This document shows, piece after piece, positions 1 to 10,200 of a stretch of DNA of 64,000 nt. A program made the position numbers and the translations under genes. The stretch is taken from contig JAGTTD010000001.1 in NCBI GenBank assembly GCA_018398585.1, positions 35,913,938 to 35,977,937 of the forward strand. The letters are read 5' to 3'. The notes below the pieces were generated by a model. It had not been told where the DNA came from. It saw only the letters and a list, made by a program, of their open reading frames with translations, and did not search any database. Position 1 is the stretch's first letter; every line of letters begins with the position of its first letter. The DNA is from Simmondsia chinensis. Taxonomy: Eukaryota > Streptophyta > Magnoliopsida > Caryophyllales > Simmondsiaceae.

Positions 1-138
1 CATCTGATCAGTAGTAACATATTGAACTTCCTTCGTAGTGTTCGAACCAGCAACAGCAGCATATGATACTTCTGTATTAACAACTGATGCTACATTTCCA
101 CCACCAGCTCCCGATGGTGTTCTAACTCCATCAGCCAT
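1..138 (-). pseudogene. G0 gypsy gag, N-terminus (runs off window)
   Basis: This is the start of a Ty3-gypsy gag on the minus strand. It begins at the ATG complementary to 136-138 and stays open to the window edge (46 codons). The protein opens MADGVRT, almost the same as the gag starts of G1 (position 6863, plus) and N2 (position 22611, minus), which fixes the start codon. Gag would form the particle that packages the element RNA, but the capsid core lies outside the window. The primer site and 5' LTR follow at 199-615, so the order start-leader-primer site-LTR is correct for a minus-strand element. Whether the whole element is autonomous cannot be seen. Confidence 0.75.
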
Positions 139-198
139 ACTTTGTTCATTTTTCTTTGGTTTTGCCAGCTCAAATTAAGCAATTGACAGCTTGAACCA

Positions 199-210
199 GC
201 TCTGATACCA
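199..210 (-). other. Primer binding site of G0 (initiator-Met tRNA)
   Basis: The complement reads TGGTATCAGAGC, the standard plant primer site for initiator methionine tRNA. It lies two bases inside the LTR edge, where minus-strand DNA synthesis would start. Confidence 0.9.
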
Positions 211-212
211 AT

Positions 213-615
213 TGTTAACTTCCAATCTTAAATTGAGAGTTAACCTTGTGAAAGAGATTGATAAGATGAGAAGAGAAGGGAAAGGGATGAGAAATAGAGA
301 AGGAGATGAGAATTAGAGAGTGATTAACCAAAAGGAAATCTGAATTTTATTGATTACATGATGAGGTTGCATGATTTAGATCTATTTATAATAGATCTTG
401 ATACATTGCACTAAGACTCATCCACCTAACCGACTAAACCAAAATTTGCCGCCAAAACTCAAGCTAGCCTCCACATTTGACTTATTTTGACTCCTAACCC
501 ACTTTGGTGCCTAATTGGCCTGCCAACTAACAATTGAATTCAACACCAATACAACTCTAAAGCAAATGCACGCAATACAAGACTAATTATGACCAAAATT
601 GAAGGAATCATAACA
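213..615 (-). mobile_element. 5' LTR of gypsy G0
   Basis: The 403-bp LTR has ends TGTTA...TAACA and abuts the primer site. In element orientation, its last part holds the pyrimidine-rich tract with repeated CTCATCTC-like words seen in the other G and N LTRs. It was inserted into the reverse transcriptase region of copia C1: C1 coding sequence resumes at 616. The flank CATAC at 616-620 would be one copy of the 5-bp target duplication; the other copy is outside the window. Confidence 0.85.
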
Positions 616-1312
616 CATACATGATACTACCAACTCCACTGGAGCTTTAAATGAGCTGCCAAATGAGTGCTAATTAGTTTAGCATCTTTCATATGAAAAC
701 GATCCAAAACCTTCTCAATACACTTCTCCTGGGACAAGTATAGCTTTCCCGCTTTTCGGTCCCTCTTGACTTCCATACCAAGTATCTCCTTGGCTGCTCC
801 TAAATCTTTCATTTCGAATTCATTCTTCAACATAGCTATTAGTTTTTCAATATCAGACATATCTTTAGCTGCAATAAACATGGCCTCAACATATAAACAG
901 AAGATAAATGAATGAACTTGCACTAGTTTGTCTTAAATAGACACAGCTATTGTATCTGCTCTTGAAGAACCCATGACTGGTCATGAACTTAACAAATCTC
1001 TTATAGCATTGCCTTGGTGATTGCCTCAAACCATAAAGAGACCTAACAAACAAACATGGTCTTCTTTTCCTTCAACAATAACGCCTTCAGGCTGATGCAT
1101 GTAAATACTCTCTTCTAGCTCACCATGCAGGAATGCAGTTTTCACATCAAGTTGCTGTAATTCTAAATCATACATGGCCACTAGGGCAAGTATCGCTCCA
1201 ATGGAGCTATGTCTAACAACATATGAAAAGATATCATGAAAATCAATACCATGTACCTGACGGTAACCTTTGGCTACCAATCGAGCCTTATACCTTACAT
1301 CTTCAACTCCTG
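616..1312 (-). pseudogene. C1 copia reverse transcriptase remnant
   Basis: This is the RVT_2-type reverse transcriptase of a Ty1-copia polyprotein, broken by stops and frameshifts. Open pieces at 1026-1280 (with QQLDVKTAFLHGELEE) and 627-923 (with MKDLGAAKEILGMEV) are typical of the family. The catalytic box that should read YVDDM reads YVEAM, so both catalytic aspartates are gone. Near 640 the protein jumps from AAHLKL to a piece like SSGVGSIMY, which in relatives lies a few residues further on, so there is a small internal deletion. G0 interrupts immediately after. RNase H and the 3' LTR would lie beyond the left edge. Confidence 0.85.
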
Positions 1313-1785
1313 GAATGCCTTATTTTTTTTTTAAAGACCCATTTACAACCAATGATCCTCTTCCTTATTCGAGGTTTAACAAGCTACCAAGTCCGGTTCT
1401 TCTGTAAAGATTTCATCTCTTCGTGCATTGCCATCAACCACTTTTCTAAATCAGCTTAAGACACAGGTCTTGAATAGGTGGAAAGCTCAATGTCTTCCAT
1501 CGTCTCAGCCATTGTAAGAGCATAAGCTTCCATTTCTTCATAGCCATATCGTTGTTGTCGTTTAGCTTGTCTCTTCTGTCTTCCACTAGCTATATTATAC
1601 CGCCCCACTAGCTAATTGATTTCAACCTCTTTATTTCTTTCAGAAATCTGTGCTAGAGGTGCCTATATACTTTCTTTGGATTCATTCTGCTGCTAAACTG
1701 TGCTACCCAGCTATAGCTGAACTATCTCTTGCATTTGCACCTAACTAGAATCACAAATAATAGAAGACTTCTTCTGTGGATGTAG

Positions 1786-2560
1786 TCATGAAGACTCATC
1801 AAATGTGACATCTCTACTCGTCAGAAATTTATGAGAATTAGAATCCCATAAACGAAATCCCTTCACACCTAAAGTGTAAGAGAGAAAGATGCATTTCTTG
1901 GCTCTAGGCTCGAAATTTCCTTCATTAACATAAGAACAGGCAAGGCAGCCGAAAATTCTTAAATGAGAATAGTTTGCAGGGGATCCTGACCATACCTCTT
2001 CTGGAGTCTTCAATTGAAGAGATGAATGCGGTGAACGGTTCACCAGGGACATGCCATCTTCACTGCCTCTGCCCAAATTCTTTGCCCAAGCCTGCATTCA
2101 ACATCATACAACGAGCTTTCTCTGGCAAAGTTCTATTCAGCCTTTCTACAACTTCGTTCTGATGAGGTGTACCGGTGCAAGTCCTATGTCTGACAATACC
2201 TTGATATTCTCAGAATTTGGAGAAGTCACCCTCAACATATTCAAGGCCAGTGTCTGCCCTCGACCTTTTAATCTGCTTCTCTATCTGGTTCTGAAGTAAA
2301 GCCTTCCAATAATTGAAAGTGTCATACAATTTATTCTTCTACTTTTGGAAGTAGACCCAAAATTTTGTAGAGAAATCACCAGTAAACATTAGAAGATACT
2401 TGGAACCACCTTTGGAAGCAACTTTGGAAGGTCCCTATAAATCTGAATGGATATAATCTAACTTTCCCTGTGTCTTATCCACTACCTATTTGAAGCTGAC
2501 TCTCTTCTGCTTCCCATAAATGCAATGCTCACGAAATTCCATCAGTCTTGTAGACTAACC
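1786..2560 (-). pseudogene. C1 copia integrase remnant
   Basis: This is the integrase core and C-terminal part of the copia polyprotein, with several stops and frame changes. Around 2110-2170 the reverse strand gives a TPHQNEVVERLNRTL-like stretch, the usual surroundings of the catalytic glutamate. The open piece 1786-2097 continues through the region ending FDESS that precedes reverse transcriptase in this family. Integrase would join element DNA to the chromosome; this copy cannot be functional. It sits between the pre-integrase segment and the reverse transcriptase, in normal copia order (gag, protease, integrase, reverse transcriptase). Confidence 0.8.
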
Positions 2561-3067
2561 ACACAACAAGCCTCTTTTACTGAGCTCTGACAGTCTCTTA
2601 TCACCCATATGACCAAGCCTCATGTGCCATAACTTTGTGATATCACAATCTATCATAGATGATGAAGAAACAGCTACTGATCCTGTCATTGTGGAACCCA
2701 CAAGTTCATACAGAGTTCTTACTCGTCTGCCTTTCATCACAATTAGAGCACCATTAGTGACCTTCATAACTCCACCTTAAGCTGTATACTTAAACCCATG
2801 AGAATTAAGGGTACCTAAAGAGATAAGATTCTTCTTTAAATTAGGAACATGTAGTACATCATCCAATGTCCTAGCACTGCCATCAAACATCTTTACTTGA
2901 ATTGTTCCTATACCCAAAATTTTGTGTGCTGCATAATTGCCCATTACAACAACTCCACCTTGAATTGACTCGTATGTGGTGGACCAGTCTCTATTTGGAC
3001 AAACGTGATAGGAGCAACCTGAATCCAGAATCCAATTGCCTTTAGATCTGGACTGAGATTCAGTCAC
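2555..3067 (-). pseudogene. C1 copia protease and GAG-pre-integrase segment
   Basis: The open piece 2777-3067 contains ILDSGCSYHVCPN, the aspartic protease active site (D-S-G) with the flanking CxxH typical of copia proteins, and continues through DDVLHVPNLKKNLISLG. After an in-frame stop, 2555-2767 carries [17 protein letters not shown], the conserved GAG-pre-integrase motif. The protease would cut the polyprotein; the pre-integrase segment is the zinc-binding head of integrase. The two pieces are adjacent, and the stop at about 2775 is a simple nonsense change. Confidence 0.85.
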
Positions 3068-3248
3068 TAACAGAACTTCAACATCATTCTCATCTTCTAC
3101 TACACTAGCTTCTGTGGATTTATCATTCCTTTTATTGTCCTTTCTGTTATCGGCTTTTAGTTCTCCCTTAAGCGTATAACAGTTTTTCTTAATATGGCCT
3201 TTCTTAAGACAGTAATTACAGGATAGGTCTTTATGTCTAGACTTAGAC

Positions 3249-3910
3249 CTAGACTTGTTTCCACCATTTGTCAGATCCTCTTGTTTTAGTTCTTTCTCTC
3301 ACCAACAAACCACTTCCTAACTCATAAACAGAGTCGGACAACTTCTTATCTACTCTTTCTCTACTCAGTAAGTTTTTCTTAACCATAGCAATTGTGACAG
3401 ATTTTCTACCACCATAAATTATGCTTTCAACAAAGCCTTTGTAAGAGGTGGAGAGAGAACATAATAATAACATAGCCTGATCTTCATCCTCAGGAGAATC
3501 ATCAAGCTTCTTTAACTCTTGAATAATAGGGTTAAATTCATTAATGTGATTCTTAAGAGACGTGCTTTCTGACATACGAAAGGTGAACAACCGTCGCTTA
3601 ACTACAAGTTTGTTTGAGACAGACTTAACGCAGAACATCTCCTATAATTTCTTCCACAACTCCTTAGCAGTTTGCACTTCCAAAACTTCTTTCAAAATGT
3701 CGTCGGTAGGACACATATGAATAGCGGTGAGAGCCTTTTTGTCTAACTCCTCCCATTGTCCATCTGACATACTCTCTCGCTTCTTCTCTTTCCCATCCAA
3801 AGCTTTCTTCAAGTCGTTCTAAGTCAAGAGGCCCTTTATACGAATTTTCCATAAACTAAAACTTCTTGACTACCAAACTTTTCAACTTCAGATTCCACAA
3901 CGAACGTCAT
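3249..3910 (-). pseudogene. C1 copia gag remnant
   Basis: This is a UBN2-type copia gag. The start is the ATG complementary to 3908-3910. The opening reading (VESEVEKFGSQEVLVYGKF) is followed by a frameshift, a stop near 3655 and a second open piece (3249-3638) with the gag core LKNHINEFNPIIQELKKL and LLCSLSTSYKGFVESIIYG. A zinc knuckle is expected near 3200-3240, where the reverse strand is degraded. Gag would package the element RNA. The start lies just inside the primer site at 3933-3944. Confidence 0.85.
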
Positions 3911-3932
3911 AGCACCAAATCAAACGGCTAGG

Positions 3933-3944
3933 GCTCTGATACCA
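3933..3944 (-). other. Primer binding site of C1 (initiator-Met tRNA)
   Basis: The complement is TGGTATCAGAGC, located between the gag start and the LTR edge. It confirms the minus orientation of C1. Confidence 0.88.
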
Positions 3945-3949
3945 ATTAG

Positions 3950-4381
3950 TGAAGGTAATTACTACCCAAGAACTAGATTCAATTCAAATACTACAACAAA
4001 TATGAGAAGTAAATAACACGGTAAAAGAGAACAAATGAAGGAGACAATGATTTAAGTGGAAAACCCTCTTCAATCGAGAGGGGGAAAAACCATGGGCGGA
4101 GATGGAGAATCTTTATTGAACGAAATAATGGAAGAATTACAATTCACTTCCTCTCTCTCTCTCTCTCTCTAATGGTGGCGCTCTCTCTTTATTGGATACT
4201 TAATGACGAAACCCTCACGTCATATTTATACTCATCGTAAACTAGGTCACGCGTAGATCGGATCTCGATCGATCGGAATTTCCCGATCGATCGACTCCCC
4301 GATCAATCAGCGAGCTTCCTAGATCTGTCTGCTTTCTGCGTACTTCTTAATCGATTGGCGTACTCACTCCAAACCCCTTCA
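3950..4381 (-). mobile_element. 5' LTR of copia C1
   Basis: The LTR is 432 bp with perfect 6-bp terminal inverted repeats (TGAAGG at 3950, CCTTCA ending at 4381). It contains a CT microsatellite at about 4150-4170 and a GATCGATCGATC-rich stretch near 4258-4300. It was inserted into an older Tat-like LTR (T1). The flank TGAAT at 4382-4386 would be one target duplication copy. Confidence 0.85.
4150..4170. repeat. (CT)n microsatellite
   Basis: An uninterrupted run of about ten CT dinucleotides inside the C1 LTR. Confidence 0.9.
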
Positions 4382-5164
4382 TGAATACGAGAAATTTGAG
4401 ATCTAAACTTACAAATCAGATTATCCCAAAATTAAAAGTAATACAAGAATAAAAAAGGCTAAAACTTTGTCGAACCCTAGAGAGTAAGTTAGCTCTCCAT
4501 CAATGATGGACCATTCAAAATGGGAGATTAACAGGTCCATACTGATCTTGATGCCAAACTTGATCATGTTCCAAATTAGAGAAATGAGAATACGAAATTG
4601 AGAGAGAGAGAATTCAGCAAAACCTCGAGCGATGCCAAAATCTAGACTTAAAAAACAAATGCCATCGACCGTGATATTTTTCCATCTTTTAGAATCAAAA
4701 CAAAATGATGTTGCTGCTTTCTACGAAACCCTATGGCGTGCTGGGCTGGGTTGCGGGCGATGCTGTAAGTGGACTATAGGTGGCATGGGCTGGGTGCTGC
4801 GGCAGTGAGGTCAGCCTATGCAAGTGGGCTTCATCTGGAGCTGGTGGACGCGGGTGATGGTTGTTGGGCTAAAGGGATGGGCCTGTGTGATGTAGTGTGG
4901 GGCTGGGCTATGTGTAGAGCTGACTGGAGGATGGTGCTTGGCCATGGGCTTAAGCAGCGGCTTACGACCCTAAGTCCGATTGACTTGATTAAAGTACCCA
5001 CCATCAAGCATTTTTTCTCATTTGCACCAAAGTTTAACCATTTAGGAAACTTTAATCTTTGAACCTGTAGAACATGAAAATGGCCAAAGTGAGGATATAA
5101 CGATAATCGAACATGTACGAAAGAGCTAAAATAGAAACTAAAAGATGCGTAAATATGAAATGCA
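4382..5164 (-). mobile_element. T1: partial Tat-like LTR
   Basis: This segment aligns by eye with the LTR of T2 (about 25445-26299). Both share CAAATTATCCC-like and AAGTTAGCTCTCCATCAA words, then a variable GT-rich centre, then GATTGACTTGATT and TAAATATGAAATGCA near the end. The left part was removed or displaced by the C1 insertion. On the right, 5168-5187 gives on the reverse strand a GGTCGGGGACAAG word, similar to the conserved sequence before the polypurine tract of such elements, so this may be a 3' LTR of a minus-strand copy. Confidence 0.65.
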
Positions 5165-5382
5165 TAAATCTTGTCCCCGACCATCATCGCCAAAAGGGTT
5201 TGTTTCTTTTGTTTCTTATAATCCATGTGCGTGTGTGGTCTCCATGAATTTAGAGAAACAAACTTGTTCAATGACTTAGGATTAAGTCAAGTTTGGATCA
5301 TATGTGATTGACCTCAATTGATTACTTCTTTACAGCGTTGATGCTTTTGATGAATTTGACTTCAAGTCACAATTTTTACGTG

Positions 5383-5624
5383 GATTTGACCAAATGCACC
5401 AAATAAGGAGACTCTTTATAATTTGTGGTTTTTATGAGTGTACTTTGGGAGAATTGGGTGGAGATAAACTCAATAGATCTCCAGCTTATCTTCCGCCAAA
5501 GTCGATTTGACCAAATGCTCCAAATAAGGAGACTCTTTATAATTTGTGGTTTTTATGAGTGCACATTGGGAGAATTGGGTGGAGATAAACTCGATAGATC
5601 TCCAGCTTATCTTCCGAAAAAGTC
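5383..5624. repeat. 121-bp tandem duplication (two copies)
   Basis: Copy 1 is 5383-5503 and copy 2 is 5504-5624. Both begin GATTTGACCAAATGC and end AAAGTC, with only a few substitutions between them, so the duplication is fairly recent relative to its surroundings. Confidence 0.9.
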
Positions 5625-5819
5625 AATTAGGGCTACCCCTGACACCTTGAGTTAAGATATATAACTCATTCTAGATCAAGTTTTAAAAGATTTAGGTGGA
5701 GGGAATCGATTTTATATCACCAATTTAGGACCAACCCTATCAAGGTCAAGGCCTGGCCGTCAAAGCTTTAAAATAATGGCTAAATCCTAAAGTCACCTAG
5801 CTCACAGAGCCATAACATC

Positions 5820-5872
5820 AATCTAAGGCTAACGCTTTCAAGATCGAGGCCTGGCCACAAAAGCCTTAGATT
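5820..5872. other. Inverted repeat (hairpin)
   Basis: AATCTAAGGCT at 5820-5830 is the exact reverse complement of AGCCTTAGATT at 5862-5872. Just inside and outside, GCTAACGC and GCGTTAGC form a further interleaved pair. Confidence 0.75.
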
Positions 5873-6139
5873 AATGGCGTTAGCTTACTTCACCGAAAGG
5901 GACGATGATGAAACTATAATAGAAGGGATTACTTTCTTGTACATCATTGCCTAAAAGCCATTGTATTTGCATAAACAAATGCAACTGCTAGTAATTTTAC
6001 TCCGAAAAAGAGAAAAACAAGCATACATGTGTGTTCCGGAAACACAAAAGAGTGATGTATTAGTGCTAGGACTCTTTGCTAGATCTTAGGTTTCGGTATT
6101 TGTAGCCTAAGGTATTTAACTACTTCTTCCTAAAATCGT

Positions 6140-6381
6140 GTGAGTCATCCTTTTTAGAACTGCTAACCCAATTTTTTAGGATAATTTTAGTATTCAGTAG
6201 AATTTATTTCATATCGTCTTTATGTTTTTGAGTTTATTGTGCATGTGATGTTATTTTCTTTCATGTAATGTACCATGAGATGGACATATTCTTTAATTAC
6301 ATTTGGAATGTCTCACACTACAGATAGACTAATAAGAGATTAAAATATTATTTAATAGTTAATTCATAGTTGGTGACAAGT
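6140..6381 (+). mobile_element. Family-A LTR, left part (split by G1)
   Basis: This aligns with the starts of the copies at 13808 and about 60640 (CATGTGATG...ATGTACCA-GAGATGGA and following words). The LTR resumes at 12167 after the G1 insertion. The exact left edge is uncertain because the TG end is degraded. Confidence 0.6.
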
Positions 6382-6794
6382 TGTTACGAATTAATAAATT
6401 TTACTTGTAATGCAATTTTATTTTTAGTATTACTTTTGATTAGAGTTTATATGATGTAACAACAATTAAAATTGCACTAGTTAAAATGGCTTAAGGCTTC
6501 CCGCAGCACGTGACAGCATCTGGGCAGAAATTGTGCAGATTTCAGTTAGAGGTTGTTATAATGCAGGGGAGGATTGCGGCTGTTGCATTTCAGCTAAGGT
6601 TGTTGATGAATCCTTGTATAAATGGAAAGCTATTAGGGTAATTTTGATTTATCCAATTAAATGAAAATCTATTCCGAAGGGAATTCTCTATTTCTCATCT
6701 CCTTTCTCTATGTGCTCATCCCCTTCCCTTCTTTTCTCATCTCATACTCTCTTCTACAAGGTTAGCATACCAAATTAATTTTGGAAAGCTAAAA
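6382..6794 (+). mobile_element. 5' LTR of G1
   Basis: 413 bp, starting TGTTACG and ending TAAAA where the 3' copy has TAACA. TATAAATGG near 6616 is a plausible TATA box. The pyrimidine-rich CTCATCTC tract lies at about 6686-6762. Confidence 0.9.
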
Positions 6795-6796
6795 AT

Positions 6797-6808
6797 TGGT
6801 ATCAGAGC
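6797..6808 (+). other. Primer binding site of G1 (initiator-Met tRNA)
   Basis: TGGTATCAGAGC, two bases after the 5' LTR. Confidence 0.92.
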
Positions 6809-6862
6809 TGGTTTTATCAATCATCAACATTGATTGAGCTGTTAAAAAAAAATCGAGCAAAA

Positions 6863-8548
6863 ATGGCGGATGGAGTTAGGACAAGGTCAGGAGCTGGAGG
6901 AGCAAACGCAACCGGGTCCAATCTGGATTTCGTTGCTGCTGTTACCGGGAACCCCACGGCGGGACCTCAAAATGCTACTAAGGAAGATCTTCAAGAGATG
7001 CAACAAGGGTTTAATCAGAGAATTGATCAGATTTTGGCATTATTGATGGATAAAGATGCTAAAGATGCCAAGGTGCAAGACCGATTGCAACACATTGAGG
7101 AAAAACTTGAACACTTGCAAGAACAAGTTAACAAACATGGTGAATCAAGTGTTGAGGCCATCCTCAAACCCACAAGTCAGATTCACCAGACAGTGGAAGT
7201 CGATCTGCAGCAGCCGGGAATCGATCAGCAGCAGGTCAGCTCGGACAGACCTCAAGAAGGAATGCACACCCGAGGTAAATCTCCTATGTCACAACCTGGT
7301 GTAGTACCGCCAATTAACATTAGGTCAGCTGCGAATCAACCCATTCGACCTGAAATTAATATAGAAATTCATGATCGAGTATTCGGACCTGCTAACTACC
7401 GGACCAATGCTTAAAATTCAGTATCGAACAGCAGGCGATATGATTCTATTATGCACCAAAATGTATCAGACGATGTGTTCGATCATATTGATAGGCCACC
7501 TGATCAACCATATCAACATAGGACCGTGACCAATGACAACACTACAGGGGGTAGGTGTGGCTCTTACAGGCAACCAAGGATAGAAATCGACCCTTTTGAT
7601 GGAAAGCAACCAGAATCTTGGCTTAGGAGGTGTGATCGATACTTTTTATATTATAATATACCTAAGGAGGAGAAGCTCCAGCTAGCCGCAGTCCATCATC
7701 ATGGGGATCATGAGGTTTGGTACTATAGTTTGTTGAAAAGCAAACCACATCTTTCTTGGGGCCTTTTCGTAGAAGAGATGTGTGAATGGTATGGTGAAGG
7801 AGAATCAACGGATGTTGTGGATAACTTCAAAAAGTTGGTCCAAACATCAAGTGTGAGAGAATACATGCTTAGATTTGAGAATTTGAGAGCAAATTTGATG
7901 TCAGTTCTGGCCATTGCTCCCGAGGATGCCGAATCATACTACGTTTCTTGCTTTGTGAGTGGCCTTAAGCCTAGGATCAAAAACATGGTGACAGCCATTG
8001 GTCCTAAGACTTAGTTAAGCACTTACAAAAAAGTAAAATTGATTGAAGCAACTCAAGTCCCTTCATATGACAAAGGAAAGTCTCATACCAGCAGCAAACC
8101 GAGACCTGTGCAGCAGAACATGAGTTTCGGCGGTAAAAACAGTGACAGATTTTCAGCCAGACTTTGTTTTCGATGCAACCAACCATATCAACCCGGGCAT
8201 AGGTGCAAAACACAAGCACTTATGTATGCAAAAGGGAGCCGAGTACCTGCTGAAAATGAGGCTGACAGTATCGATTTAGATGCTGAATTAGAAGAGACCG
8301 AATGCAATTTACCAGGCAACTCAAGTGAGGACGAGGTCGAGATCTCCATGAAGGCTCTAATCGGAAGTGGGGCTCATAACACAATCAAAATCAAGGGACG
8401 GGCTGGAAAACACTCCAATATTATCCTCATCGATAGTGGAAGCACTCACAGTTTCGTTGACCCGAAGTTGATTAAGAAGGTCAAACACGAAGTGACGAAA
8501 ACTCATCCTTTGGCAGTCATGGTCGCTGATGGGAACTCTTTGACAACA
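6863..8548 (+). pseudogene. G1 gag and protease remnant
   Basis: One frame runs from the MADGVRTRS start (ATG 6863; an in-frame ATG at 6830 also exists, but G0 and N2 support 6863). It has in-frame stops at 7412 and 8012. The gag core lies at about 7590-8010, from SWLRRCDRYF to SYYVSCFVSGLKP. A zinc knuckle CFRCNQPYQPGHRC is at 8165-8206. The aspartic protease motif ILIDSGSTHSF has its catalytic Asp at 8432-8434. A single-base frameshift near 8550 then moves the reading to another frame, and the old frame stops at 8561. A predicted coiled coil of Q/E/K-rich sequence lies at about 6985-7150. The product would form the particle and cut the polyprotein, but this copy is broken. Confidence 0.88.
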
Positions 8549-8550
8549 CA

Positions 8551-9820
8551 AACAAGTGCATAGCCTTCCCTTGGTCTATGCAAGGCCATCATTTCACCTT
8601 CAATTTTCGAGTGATTCCCTTGGGTGGTTGCGACATGGTGCTCGAAGTAGATTGGATGAGGACCTTCAACCCGATTGTCTTTGATTTCGATAAAATGATC
8701 GTGGCTTTTGAAGTTCATGGCACCAAGGCGTCTTTGCAAGGAATATCCGAGGAAGCTCAGCTCAAATTAATAGAGGCAAAGGATGAGCAAGGTGGAATTA
8801 AAAAGAAGACGATACAATAGATTGGGCATTTATTCATGGTGAGCTCAGTTACGCAGCAACCGATTCATCCTCCTGCTGTTCAGACCTTAATTGATGATTT
8901 CGAGGACATCTTTGAAGAGCCTAAGAGTCTCCCTCCTCAAAGGAGTGTGGACCATGCCATATCTTTACGAGGAAATGCCGACCCATTCAAAATTAGGCCA
9001 TATCGGTATCCCCACGGCCAAAAAGCCGAGATAGAGAGGCCAGTGGAAGAGTTGCTTCGGTTGAGCTTCATTAGACCAAGCTAAAGTCCTTTTGCTTCAC
9101 CCGTGATCCTTGTAAAGAAGAAGGATGGGACAGCCCGTATGTGCATCAATTACCGCCGTTTGAATACACTAACCATGAAAGACAAATTTCCGATACCGGT
9201 CATAGATGACTTGCTTGATGAGCTTCATGGGGTGTGCTTCTTTTCCAAGCTGGACTTAAGGCAAGGATATCATCAGATCCGAGTTCTCGAATCAGATATT
9301 TACAAGACCGCTTTTCAAGCTCATCATGGCCATTTCGAGTTTGTTGTTATGCCTTTCGGTCTAACAAATGCTCCGGCCACTTTCCAAGCGGCTATGAGTG
9401 ACGTCTTCAAGCCTTATTTGAGGAAGTCGGTGTTGGTATTCTTCAATGACATACAGATCTATAGTCCCACATATGAAGCTCACCTCACACACCTTCGACA
9501 AGTATTCCTCTTGATGCGACAACACCGGTTTTTTGCAAAATTGTCCAAGTGCTCGTTCGCTCAAAAGAAGTTTGAATATCTGGGTCATATCATCTCATCA
9601 GAGGGCATAGCTACTGATCCTAACAAGATCCGAGCAATGCAAGAATGGCCAACCCCGATCACCTTGAAGCAATTACGAGGATTCTTGAGATTGACCAGAT
9701 ATTATCGAAAATTCACTAAAGGTTATGGTTCCATTGCAAAACCTTTAACGGAGATCTTGAAGAAGGATGCTTTTGGGTGGAACGAGAAGTCTCAGACCGC
9801 TTTTGAAGCTCTCAAACCTC
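8551..9820 (+). pseudogene. G1 protease end and reverse transcriptase remnant
   Basis: The second frame continues the protease tail (GGCDMVLEVDWM), has stops at 8818 (a W codon turned TAG) and 9082, then carries the RT from [17 protein letters not shown] through QGYHQIRV and the thumb region ending GYGSIAKPL. The catalytic box that should read F-F-D-D reads F-F-N-D: AAT at 9445-9447 replaces the first active-site Asp, which should abolish polymerase activity by family knowledge. A frameshift near 9820 leads into RNase H. Length and order fit a normal gypsy RT. Confidence 0.9.
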
Positions 9821-9821
9821 T

Positions 9822-10200
9822 ATGTGTGCAGCACCGATTTTGACAATGCCGAATTTCACCGAAGGCTTCGTTTTAGAGACCAATGCAAGTGGTATGTGTA
9901 TTAGGGCTATTCTCTCTCAAAGAGGAAGGCCCATTCCATATCTAAGTCAAGCTCTAAGCCCCAAATATCAGGCGATGTCGACTTATGAAAAGGAGTACCT
10001 CGCAATTCTCTTAGCCGTGGAGAAATTGAGGCATTATTTGGAGGGTCATAAATTCATCATTTGGACGGATCACCAAAGCCTCAAATATCTCCCCGAATAG
10101 AAGATCGTGTCAAGAATTCAAAAGAAAGGCTTGATGAAAATGTTAGGCCTTGATTACGACATCGAGTATAGAAGTGGCAAAGAAAACGCAGCTGTAGATG
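9822..10200 (+). pseudogene. G1 RNase H remnant
   Basis: This is the gypsy-type RNase H in the third frame. The first acidic motif reads ETNASG where ETDASG is usual, a second active-site loss. Further motifs seen are STYEKEYLAILLAVEKLRHYLEG and WTDHQSLKYL. A stop at 10098 (a Q codon turned TAG) breaks it before the terminal KENAAVDALSR, which links to integrase in the same frame. Confidence 0.88.

Larger units (their letters stand above)
5165..6139. other. Unassigned repeat-like DNA, no gene
   Basis: I see no coding signal. The stretch contains the 121-bp tandem duplication at 5383-5624 and the hairpin at 5820-5872. Two related 60-bp segments around 5725-5785 and 5825-5885 share AGGCCTGGCC. 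It may be decayed LTR-element sequence, but I cannot assign it. Confidence 0.5.

Noticed and set aside
4769..5271. Overlapping open frames on both strands within T1
   Set aside because: They lie in an LTR that aligns to the T2 LTR, have no domain, and result from the GT-rich variable centre.
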